Of a stretch of DNA of 64,000 nt, positions 17,674 through 23,863 are shown in pieces (position 1 is the first letter of the stretch; each line of letters starts with the position of its first letter). Made by a program: the position numbers and the translations under genes. Location of the stretch: assembly GCF_003217325.1 (NCBI RefSeq), contig NZ_QJTI01000013.1, forward strand, positions 42,258-106,257, given 5' to 3'. A model generated the notes under the pieces. It did not search any database, had not been told where the DNA came from, and worked only from the letters and a program-made list of their open reading frames with translations. The stretch is from Rhodopseudomonas faecalis (GTDB taxonomy: Bacteria > Pseudomonadota > Alphaproteobacteria > Rhizobiales > Xanthobacteraceae).

Positions 17674-17985
17674 ATCGGCGGCTGAACGGCGGCGGCGCGC
17701 GGCCGCCATTATGCTCGCACGGATGCACGGTCCCTTGGAGAGGACCGCGCCTCGGCCTTCGAGAGGGCGATCGGCCCACAAGCGGTTCGGACAGGCAATG
17801 CCTACGGCCAGCTATTTTCCGGCGGCGGCCGAGGCCGCCTTTCCATCGCGAAACAAAATAGCCGGCCTCCGCCATCCTCCGCCTTGCTCCGGCCCGGCGC
17901 GCGCGCCGGGTGCAGGTCCGCTCCGCCCGTGGGCTCCGTCGCCATGAAGGCCGCGACGGTCGCGGTCCAACCAAGGGAGCATCCC
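17674..17985 (+). promoter_or_regulatory. 312-bp leader with palindromes (type B leader, copy 1) before DUF2493
   Basis: No gene is supportable here. A GGCGGCC/GGCCGCC hairpin followed by TTTCC lies at about 17825-17845 and may end the upstream unit. A perfect 18-bp GC palindrome lies at 17893-17910. TCCTCCGCCTTGCTCCGGCC (17875-17894) and CGCCATGAAGGCCGC (17940-17954) recur before DUF736 (21302-21321 and 21360-21374), followed in both places by a short GC hairpin (CCGC...GCGG) and the ribosome binding site. A shared control signal for the two genes is likely. Confidence 0.45.
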
Positions 17986-18909
17986 ATGAGCGAGCACGAC
18001 GACTACGAACCCCACCACGAATCGTCACCCACCGATCACGTCCTCAACGAACTCCAGCTCCACGGCTACCGCCCCTTCGCCGACGAGCCGGACCAGCGTT
18101 TCCTGCCAGACGGCAATCAGGTCGCGGGCGCAATCGCCGACATCTTCGACGCCCTGATCTCGACCCTGGAAGACACCCGCCTCGAACCCGACCTCGACGA
18201 TCTCCTCTGGTCGACAGTCAACGTCTTCCACCGCGCCACCGAACGGATCGCGCGCGAACTCGACGACAACGAGCAGGCGCAAAAACGCTCGCAGCGGCAG
18301 CAGGACGGCAGCGAGGTGAAGTCGGTCGAACTCGAGCGCCAGATCGCCGAGGGCAAGACTCTCATCGAACGGCAGAACGCTTTCGAGCTGATGCGCGACC
18401 AGGCCGCCGAGCACTACGAACGCCAGATCGGCAAGCCGTGGCTCCCTCGCACCGGCTCAAAGGTCAACCATCGCAACCTCACCTCGGCGATGATCGACAG
18501 CCGCGACTTCCTGATGGCCCGCAAACGCGCCGAACAGGAAGTCCTTCTTCCGCCCGGCCCGAAGATCGTCGTCACCGGCGGACTGGACTTCAATGACCAT
18601 CGGCTGATCTGGGCCAAACTCGATCAGGTCCACGAAAAGCACCCCGACATGGTGCTGATCCACGGCAAATCCCCGAAGGGCGCCGAAAAGATCGCCTCTC
18701 TCTGGGCGAAGAACCGCAATGTCCCGCAGATCGGCTTTGCACCCGACTGGACGAAGCATGGCCGCGCAGCGCCGTTCAAACGTAACGACGCAATGCTCGA
18801 CATCGTGCCGAAGGGCGTGGTGCACTTCCCCGGCACGGGCATCAACGACAACCTCGCCGACAAGGCGAAGAAGCTCGGCATCCCGGTTTGGAAATTCGGC
18901 GGCGCGTGA
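17986..18909 (+). CDS. DUF2493 (YspA-like SLOG) domain protein
   Basis: The 307-residue protein has an N-terminal helical, charged part (about 1-185, including a likely coiled coil NEQAQKRSQRQQDGSEVKSV) and a C-terminal DUF2493/SLOG domain: PKIVVTGGLDFNDHRLIWAKL (about 190-210), LIHGKSPKGAEKIASLWA and FPGTGINDNLADKAKKLGIP. SLOG domains bind nucleotide-derived ligands; the role in ICEs is unknown. The ATG at 17986 follows AAGGGAG; the frame extends upstream without a better signal. Genes like this are a constant part of rhizobial ICE early regions. Confidence 0.85.
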   Translation: MSEHDDYEPHHESSPTDHVLNELQLHGYRPFADEPDQRFLPDGNQVAGAIADIFDALISTLEDTRLEPDLDDLLWSTVNVFHRATERIARELDDNEQAQKRSQRQQDGSEVKSVELERQIAEGKTLIERQNAFELMRDQAAEHYERQIGKPWLPRTGSKVNHRNLTSAMIDSRDFLMARKRAEQEVLLPPGPKIVVTGGLDFNDHRLIWAKLDQVHEKHPDMVLIHGKSPKGAEKIASLWAKNRNVPQIGFAPDWTKHGRAAPFKRNDAMLDIVPKGVVHFPGTGINDNLADKAKKLGIPVWKFGGA

Positions 18910-18958
18910 GCGCCGCCGCTTCACATCACGAGGCACTTTCCGACATAGTGATCATACG

Positions 18959-19858
18959 ATGTATGATCTTGATTCGAGTGTAGAACTATTACTTCAACCC
19001 GCCGCAGCGTTGTCCAAAGGCGATGATAACATCTGGCGGCGGCATCATTTCGTCTGGAAGCAACCAGAGACCTGGGTGCCTCAGCTTACTGCTTGGCTGC
19101 TTCCTCACTTTCGAAGAGATGGCTTCAGGCGACTAAAGCCCGGCCGCTTTCGCGACCTATGCTGGGACGATTTCGAGTGGCGCGATGTGCTTGGACGCTG
19201 CCTGCTCGCCGATATCGATTATCATACCGATCAGCTCGCGGACGTGTTGGATCGTGCAACGCTGCGGACCTACCATGGTTGCCGAACGGATGATGCCGGC
19301 AGCTACTTCCGCGAAGGGCTTCTTGTTCACGATCGCGCTCATATGACCGCAAGACTGCGCTCGATCGTTGAGCAGAATCAGGAACTCAACTGGTTTGCTC
19401 CGCGATTGGATGCAGCAATTGCCGAGATCGACAACACGCTCGATATTGGCAGGCTCTATGTTGTCGCCGAAGACACGTTCCTCCTCAAACATGCTGCACA
19501 TTATCTGATCTATGGCAGCGAGTGGATCGCTGCGGTCCTCGGCTCGACCGGGAGAAAAGTCCTCCTGAAATCCGGCGCTCCGACGCTTCTCGAAATCGAC
19601 CTTCCGCTTCGTGTCGCAACGCCCGGCACGTTGCGGGAACTCTCTGCAAAGCTTCTCGCCGAATGGACACGAAGGGCCTGCAATCAGCCCGATTGGCACG
19701 CGCCGATCGACTTCTCGTTTTGTTTACGCACAGATATTCCACCGGACTGGATAGTCGATCATTCTCACCCGGCAGAACTCAACGACCCCCTGGAGCAACG
19801 GAGGCTGTACAAGGCTGCGGTCGCGGGCTGCGCATACTGCTCCCCGGCTCCTGAGTGA
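18959..19858 (+). CDS. Unknown protein with YHGCR...GL motif
   Basis: This encodes 299 residues starting MYDLDSSVELLLQP, with no strong ribosome binding site. The middle (about 100-125) reads TYHGCRTDDAGSYFREGLLV, a form seen at the start of ADP-ribosyltransferase/PARP-like folds (xYHGTx...GL), followed about 65 residues later by LLKHAAHYLIYGSEWI. I do not see a confident catalytic glutamate, so enzyme activity is not claimed. Base composition is slightly more AT-rich than the flanking core genes, and the gene sits between two standard ICE genes, so it looks like inserted cargo, possibly defensive. Confidence 0.6.
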   Translation: MYDLDSSVELLLQPAAALSKGDDNIWRRHHFVWKQPETWVPQLTAWLLPHFRRDGFRRLKPGRFRDLCWDDFEWRDVLGRCLLADIDYHTDQLADVLDRATLRTYHGCRTDDAGSYFREGLLVHDRAHMTARLRSIVEQNQELNWFAPRLDAAIAEIDNTLDIGRLYVVAEDTFLLKHAAHYLIYGSEWIAAVLGSTGRKVLLKSGAPTLLEIDLPLRVATPGTLRELSAKLLAEWTRRACNQPDWHAPIDFSFCLRTDIPPDWIVDHSHPAELNDPLEQRRLYKAAVAGCAYCSPAPE

Positions 19859-20053
19859 GGCGAACCACCCCCGCTTCATATCGCTGATCCTTGGTCCGGC
19901 CGATGGCCTGACGCCATCAACCCGTAAAGGGTCGGACTACGCATAGCGTGCCGCCGCGCCGGCTTCGCCAGCACGGTGATTGCGGCCATCGGCCGAACAC
20001 ATCGGGCGCCTGTCAGCGGGGGATGGTCCTCCGCCCCAGCAGGAGCCGGATCG

Positions 20054-20221
20054 ATGTCCTTCCCCGACGCACATGCCTTCGCCTTCAGCCTCGCCGCTAC
20101 CCTGATGGTCGCCATCGTGATCTTCCGCGCCGGCGACGGCACGCTCTCAGTCGTCCCCGCCACCGAATACGATGGCGATGACGCCGAGATCGTCGGCGAA
20201 ATCGACCCCTTCGCCTCATGA
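20054..20221 (+). CDS. Small single-span membrane protein
   Basis: This encodes 55 residues starting MSFPDAHAFAFSLAATLMVA, with one hydrophobic segment (about 9-25) and an acidic C-terminus (DGDDAEIVGEIDPF). AGCAGGAG at 20038-20045 supports the ATG at 20054. Tiny membrane proteins occur at this position in related elements; function unknown. The preceding 195 bp contain the hairpin GATGGC-CTGAC-GCCATC and no gene. Confidence 0.6.
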   Translation: MSFPDAHAFAFSLAATLMVAIVIFRAGDGTLSVVPATEYDGDDAEIVGEIDPFAS

Positions 20222-20246
20222 CGAGGCGAAGATCGTGTCCGCCGAC

Positions 20247-20269
20247 GCGAAAACCTCTGCGGTTTTCGC
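20247..20269 (+). terminator. Perfect 9-bp hairpin
   Basis: GCGAAAACC (20247-20255) and GGTTTTCGC (20261-20269) pair perfectly around a TCTGC loop, 26 bp after the small membrane protein's stop. No long T-tract follows, so it may be a terminator or an operator for the next gene. Confidence 0.5.
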
Positions 20270-20363
20270 TCCCGCCGGCACTCATCTTTTGCTATGCTCT
20301 GCGTTGCGCCGCGGTGGTGGTGGAAGGCGCAGCCGTTAGAGCTTTGCTATCGGAGACACCACC

Positions 20364-20804
20364 ATGATTATTCTCGGCATTCTCGTCTGCATGGTAGCAA
20401 TCGGCTTCCTTTGCTGGTTGCTCTTCACGCTCGCCGTTTTCGCGCTTCCATTCTTTGTCGGTGTGAACGCAGGCATGTGGGCCATGAGTTCCGGCGCAGG
20501 CTGGCTTGGCGCCATTCTCGTCGGTGCGCTGGCCGCAGGTTTCACCTTCGGAGCTGGCCAGCTTTTGCTCGGAACCGTTCGCCCGCTCTGGGCGAAGCTG
20601 GCGATCGCGCTCATCTTCGTCGCTCCAGCCGTTGTTGCCGGCTATCACGCCACCCACGGCATCGCGAAACACTTCATGCCTTCCGAGGGCTGGCAAATCG
20701 CATTCTCCATCATCGGCGCGGTTGCCGTCGGCATCGCGGCATTTCTTCGCATCGTCGGAATGGCAGGCGACGACCAATCCGGCCGAGGCCTTGCTCGGGC
20801 TTGA
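20364..20804 (+). CDS. Conserved membrane protein, about four transmembrane segments
   Basis: This encodes 146 residues starting MIILGILVCMVAIGFLCWLL. Hydrophobic stretches at about 1-25, 40-68, 77-93 and 108-127 suggest four spans with short loops and a short charged tail. GGAG (20351-20354) precedes the ATG. No catalytic or transport motif is visible. It may act at the cell envelope during transfer, but this is only position-based. Confidence 0.65.
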   Translation: MIILGILVCMVAIGFLCWLLFTLAVFALPFFVGVNAGMWAMSSGAGWLGAILVGALAAGFTFGAGQLLLGTVRPLWAKLAIALIFVAPAVVAGYHATHGIAKHFMPSEGWQIAFSIIGAVAVGIAAFLRIVGMAGDDQSGRGLARA

Positions 20805-21411
20805 TCGCACAGCTCGACACGGCGGATCAGACGAGGCGATTGGCACCGTCCCGTCTCAAAGGGTGTCGGCACAGTGCGGCGGTGGGCTGCATCGTCGAAT
20901 AGGCCGATGACCGCAGCCATGTGGCGCTCGTAAACACCCGCAGGCCGATCGGCGCAACCCGAACGAACGGGATCGGGTGGGTCGTTTCGGGCGGAGCACA
21001 AGCGAGGAAGGCGGACGCCTGCGCCACGGACACGGAGTGAGATCTGCGGAAACCGCGTTGCGGCCGGTTTCAGGCGAGAATGGTCGCCACATCTCCGTCT
21101 GCCATCCGTTCAGCGAGCGCTCCAAACGGCCTCTCCAATGGGCTGATCTGGCCGAAGGACGGCTGACGCCTCGACCGCCTATGCCGCAACGGCGCGTCTC
21201 GACTTTCTTCCCCTGCCGGCACCCACCCCATGCAGCAAGCTGCATGGGGACCCCGGGATGGCCGTCATTCCTCGCGAGACAACAAAGTCGATCCTGTGCC
21301 GTCCTCCGCTTTGCTTCGGTCGCAAGCGATGCGTCGTCGGTCGCCTCCGGCCCACCGATCGCCATCGAGGCCGCATGGTGCGGTCTCGGGAACGGAAAAC
21401 GGAGAATTACC
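20805..21411. other. About 600-bp non-coding block with a perfect hairpin
   Basis: No open frame here has a convincing start or protein pattern. The block contains CCCCATGCAG (21226-21235), CAAG, and CTGCATGGGG (21240-21249), a perfect 10-bp stem with a tetraloop, and near its end the type B leader copy 2 (21302-21411). A structured RNA or a protein-binding region (transfer, replication or control) is possible. Confidence 0.5.
21302..21411 (+). promoter_or_regulatory. Type B leader, copy 2, before DUF736
   Basis: TCCTCCGCTTTGCTTCGGTC (21302-21321) differs from the DUF2493 copy by three transitions; CGCCATCGAGGCCGC (21360-21374) differs at two central bases. The CCGCATGGTGCGG hairpin (21371-21383) and the GGAG at 21401-21404 follow. 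Spacing between the two blocks is 58 bases here and 65 in the other copy. Confidence 0.45.
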
Positions 21412-21738
21412 ATGGCGACCATCGGCACCTTCAAGAAGACCGGCTCGAACGAGTTCACCGGCGAAATCGTCACCCTCAGCGTCAAGGCCAAGGGCGTGCG
21501 CATCGTCCCCGACACCCGCGCCACCGGCGAAAACGCCCCCAGCCACCGGGTTCTGGTCGGCCGCGCCGAAATCGGCGCCGCCTGGTCCAAGCGCTCCAAC
21601 GAGGGTCGCGACTATCTGGGCCTCAAGCTCGACGATCCGAGCTTCAACGCCCCGATCTACGCCAACCTCTTCGACGACGAGGAAGGCGACACCTTCTCCC
21701 TCATCTGGTCCCGCCCGAACAGTCGGCGGGGCGACTGA
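21412..21738 (+). CDS. DUF736 family protein (first copy)
   Basis: The 108-residue protein matches DUF736: MATIGTFKKTGSNEFTGEIV at the start, GENAPSHRVLVGRAEIGAAW in the middle, and YLGLKLDDPSFNAPIYANLF, then SLIWSRP at the end. DUF736 proteins are abundant on alphaproteobacterial plasmids and ICEs, of unknown function, and are predicted to be small beta-rich proteins. The ATG at 21412 follows ACGGAG; the open frame upstream lacks signals. A divergent second copy lies at 27021. Confidence 0.9.
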   Translation: MATIGTFKKTGSNEFTGEIVTLSVKAKGVRIVPDTRATGENAPSHRVLVGRAEIGAAWSKRSNEGRDYLGLKLDDPSFNAPIYANLFDDEEGDTFSLIWSRPNSRRGD

Positions 21739-21861
21739 GCCCCAACCAAGGCCCCGGCCGGATCGGCCGGGGCCTTCTCGCGCTGGGCCGAATCAACCCT
21801 GCCGCTCCGAGGTCGGTGTCATGAGAATGCCGTCGAATCTCCTCGCCAGCAGCACCAAGAG

Positions 21862-21876
21862 CGACTATTATAGTCG
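21862..21876. promoter_or_regulatory. 15-bp operator-like palindrome upstream of the qseC-like gene
   Basis: CGACTATTATAGTCG is a perfect dyad around a central T, 44 bp before the regulator's start, in an otherwise GC-rich context. Its right half (ATAGTCG) recurs at 22265-22271 just before the qseM-like gene, as expected of one strong and one weak binding site for the same regulator. Confidence 0.55.
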
Positions 21877-21908
21877 TAGTTCTAGCAAGTGCGTTCGCGT
21901 CGGTGGGA

Positions 21909-21928
21909 GGTGATCATGCATGATCACC
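21909..21928. promoter_or_regulatory. Perfect 20-bp palindrome over the qseC-like start codon
   Basis: GGTGATCATGCATGATCACC is fully self-complementary. It covers the 3' end of the ribosome binding site and the ATG at 21920, so either protein binding or an mRNA hairpin here would block translation or transcription of the regulator. Confidence 0.6.
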
Positions 21929-22174
21929 GCCCGACAATCGCGGGCCGCGCGCGCGTTGCTGGGTTGGACGCAGGAGACGCTCGCTGACAAGGCCCGGACA
22001 TCGCTGACAGCGCTCAAGCGCCTCGAGTCCGAAAGCGGATTGGAGGTGTACGAAACGACGCGTGATCAGGTTCGCAGGGCGCTCGAGGCAGCAGGCATCG
22101 TTCTGCTTTCTACCGATAAGGGCGAAGGGGTACTGCTGCTTCATGACCGGGACGATCGGCCAGCAAGGCGGTGA
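21920..22174 (+). CDS. XRE-type regulator, QseC-like
   Basis: The 84-residue protein is one helix-turn-helix domain: TARQSRAARALLGWTQETLA (about 3-22), a recognition helix around RTSLTALKRLE, and a short C-terminus. By size and by position directly before a single-domain DUF2285 gene and an FseA-like gene, it corresponds to QseC, the repressor/switch of the Mesorhizobium ICEMlSymR7A transfer system, which binds operators before itself and the antiactivator gene qseM. I chose ATG 21920 because GGGAGG (21905-21910) precedes it; the overlapping ATG at 21916 is out of frame. The functional match is inferred from synteny. Confidence 0.75.
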   Translation: MITARQSRAARALLGWTQETLADKARTSLTALKRLESESGLEVYETTRDQVRRALEAAGIVLLSTDKGEGVLLLHDRDDRPARR

Positions 22175-22264
22175 CTGCGATCCAGCCGCATCCGACACAC
22201 TCTTGATCGCGCATTGGCACTGCAATGCCAGCGGCAAGTGTTAACGAATGCCTTACGCGCGAAT

Positions 22265-22271
22265 ATAGTCG
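22265..22271. promoter_or_regulatory. Half-operator before the qseM-like gene
   Basis: ATAGTCG, identical to the right half of the palindrome at 21862-21876, lies five bases before the proposed start of the qseM-like gene, in an AT-rich patch (GAATATAGTC). It could be a weaker site for the same regulator overlapping the promoter. Confidence 0.4.
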
Positions 22272-22275
22272 TCTG

Positions 22276-22542
22276 ATGGAATCCGCGATGCAGCCGTTTC
22301 TCGACGAACCCCCGATCAGCCAAACGCTCACGGCCTATGACCGTGAGCATATGGTTCTCTATCTGCGCTTGCTCGATTCCTCGCGCGACGGCGCCGATTG
22401 GCGCGAAGCCGTCCAGATTCTCTTTGGCCTCGATCCGGCACGCGAACCGCAACGTTGCCGCCAGGTCCATGACACGCACCTCGCCCGGGCGAAGTGGATG
22501 ACTGAGCAGGGCTATCGCGAGTTGGTTCGCACGGCGCAGTGA
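22276..22542 (+). CDS. Single-domain DUF2285 protein, QseM-like antiactivator
   Basis: The 88-residue protein has the DUF2285 core: TAYDREHMVLYLRLLDSSRD (about 17-36), ADWREAVQILFGLDP and ARAKWMTEQGYRELV. Stand-alone DUF2285 proteins of this length between a QseC-like regulator and an FseA-like gene correspond to QseM, which in M. loti binds and blocks FseA (and TraR). I prefer ATG 22276 to 22225 because the shared operator half-site lies just upstream of it and would otherwise be inside the gene; Met 22288 is also possible. No strong ribosome binding site is visible, consistent with a short or leaderless mRNA, but this is not proven. Confidence 0.7.
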   Translation: MESAMQPFLDEPPISQTLTAYDREHMVLYLRLLDSSRDGADWREAVQILFGLDPAREPQRCRQVHDTHLARAKWMTEQGYRELVRTAQ

Positions 22543-22654
22543 TCACCGCGATGCCGTTTCGGCATCACCCTTTGCCGGTGCCCTGACTTCCGCCGAACAA
22601 CCCAACCGGGAATTCTGACTCTCCCACAAGTTCAAGGACTAAGGGAGGATCGCA

Positions 22655-23429
22655 ATGACACCAGATGCTTCCGGCTGGCGCTCATTGATACGCTATACGC
22701 ATGTTGCGGACATGACTGCGTCCGACGTCGCGTGGGAATGGCTGCGCCGCAACGAATCCTACGACAGGGATTTTCGAGCGCTGGCCGACGGCACAGGAGA
22801 TCCACGCGCGCTGAGCGAAAAGATCGGGCAGCGGTGGGGGTTGCGATTTCCCGGTGGACCCGATGCAGGCTCCGACCGAAGCGCGGCTGATCTGGCTTCC
22901 CCAGGACGATACAAGCGTCGTCGTCCTTGGCGCGCCGCCCGATATTCTGTCCGTAGACGCTGACCAGCAGCCAGCGATCTACGCCGCGACAAGCGTTGAC
23001 GCTGATGGCGGGACCTATCTGGTTTTCGACCTGGGCAACGGCCAGCGCGTGGAGCTTGTTCATCCCTCCGCGACACGACCTGCCAAACCGCTCGGCGCCT
23101 TCATCCCACTCAGCCTGGAAGGCTTCGACCGGCTTGAGTCCGTCGCCCGCCTGCTGGCCGCCCTGCATGGACGCGCCATACCTCCCGATACCCGCCTGAC
23201 GCGGCAGCAACGCGCGCGATCGTGCCGGATGCTGCAAGCATTCGACGGTCATCGTGCTGGAGCCACGCAGCAGGAGATCGCGCAGGTCGTACTCCGGACC
23301 CCGGCCCTTGATCGCGACGAGTGGCAGGCGTCCTCAGCGCGCCATGCCATCAAATCCCTCCTTCGAGACGCTCGCGCCATGATTGCCGGCGGCTATCGCA
23401 CGCTGCTTCGTCATCGCCGGCAATCGTAG
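22655..23429 (+). CDS. FseA-like activator (DUF6499 + DUF2285), made by apparent +1 frameshift
   Basis: Two overlapping frames encode consecutive parts of one protein. The first (22655-22963) starts after AAGGGAGG and holds a DUF6499 domain (SDVAWEWLRRNESYDRDF, about residues 28-45). The second (open to 23429) has no good start but continues with a DUF2285 domain (LRTPALDRDEWQASSARHAI and other helices). Sliding +1 at CCC-G (22850-22853) joins RWGLRFP to VDPMQAPTEARLIWLP, giving about 257 residues and the normal DUF6499-DUF2285 sequence flow. This is the layout of FseA in ICEMlSymR7A, where +1 programmed frameshifting produces the activator of excision and transfer genes. Confidence 0.8.
22847..22856 (+). 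other. Candidate +1 ribosomal frameshift site
   Basis: The first frame reads CGA-TTT-CCC-GGT. A proline tRNA on CCC can re-pair with CCG after moving one base forward; reading then continues GTG-GAC-CCG (V-D-P), which is the second frame. The shift direction follows from frame arithmetic: codons at positions 2 mod 3 before, 0 mod 3 after. Confidence 0.6.
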
Positions 23430-23452
23430 CGAGCTTCTGTCTGGATGATGGT

Positions 23453-23482
23453 GGGCGAATTTAGGCCCCCCTGAATTCGCCC
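23453..23482. promoter_or_regulatory. 9-bp inverted repeat before the rdfS-like gene
   Basis: GGGCGAATT (23453-23461) and AATTCGCCC (23474-23482) are perfectly complementary around a 12-base spacer, 24 bp after the FseA-like stop and 88 bp before the next start. It may be a terminator for the activator gene or the activator's binding site at the promoter of the excision/transfer operon. Confidence 0.45.
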
Positions 23483-23569
23483 TGCATCTCGCCGGTCCTG
23501 CTTCGCCATCGTGGCCTTCGTCACCCGCCGCTTTCCGGCGGCCACAACGAACCCACGGAGGCCCGATCC

Positions 23570-23851
23570 ATGCGACCCGAACTCGCCGTTTTGCCGCCGC
23601 GCTTCCTGCGCACCAAGGAAGCGGCTGAATTCCTCAGCCTCTCCGCCCGCACCCTCGAAAAGCACCGCACCTACGGCACAGGCCCGGCCTACCGGAAGCT
23701 TGGTGGCCGCGTCGTTTATGCCATCGACGACCTTCAGGCCTGGGCGGAGCGCGGCGCCGTCACCTCCACGTCCGATCCGCGCGGCAGCGTGCTCCCGGCC
23801 AAGCGCCACACGCCTCAGTCGCCGGCCCATGCCGGCCGTTACGCACGCTGA
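23570..23851 (+). CDS. Helix-turn-helix excisionase-like protein (RdfS-like)
   Basis: The 93-residue protein has a MerR/excisionase-type winged helix at about 12-60: RFLRTKEAAEFLSLSARTLE, then a wing GPAYRKLGGRVVYAIDDLQAW. ACGGAGG precedes the ATG. It lies directly downstream of the FseA-like activator and upstream of repA-parA-traF-relaxase. RdfS, the recombination directionality factor of ICEMlSymR7A, is activated by FseA and heads the comparable transfer operon, so this is the best candidate excisionase of the element. The AlpA-like protein at 60313 is an alternative. Confidence 0.65.
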   Translation: MRPELAVLPPRFLRTKEAAEFLSLSARTLEKHRTYGTGPAYRKLGGRVVYAIDDLQAWAERGAVTSTSDPRGSVLPAKRHTPQSPAHAGRYAR

Positions 23852-23863
23852 CCGGATTTCAGA

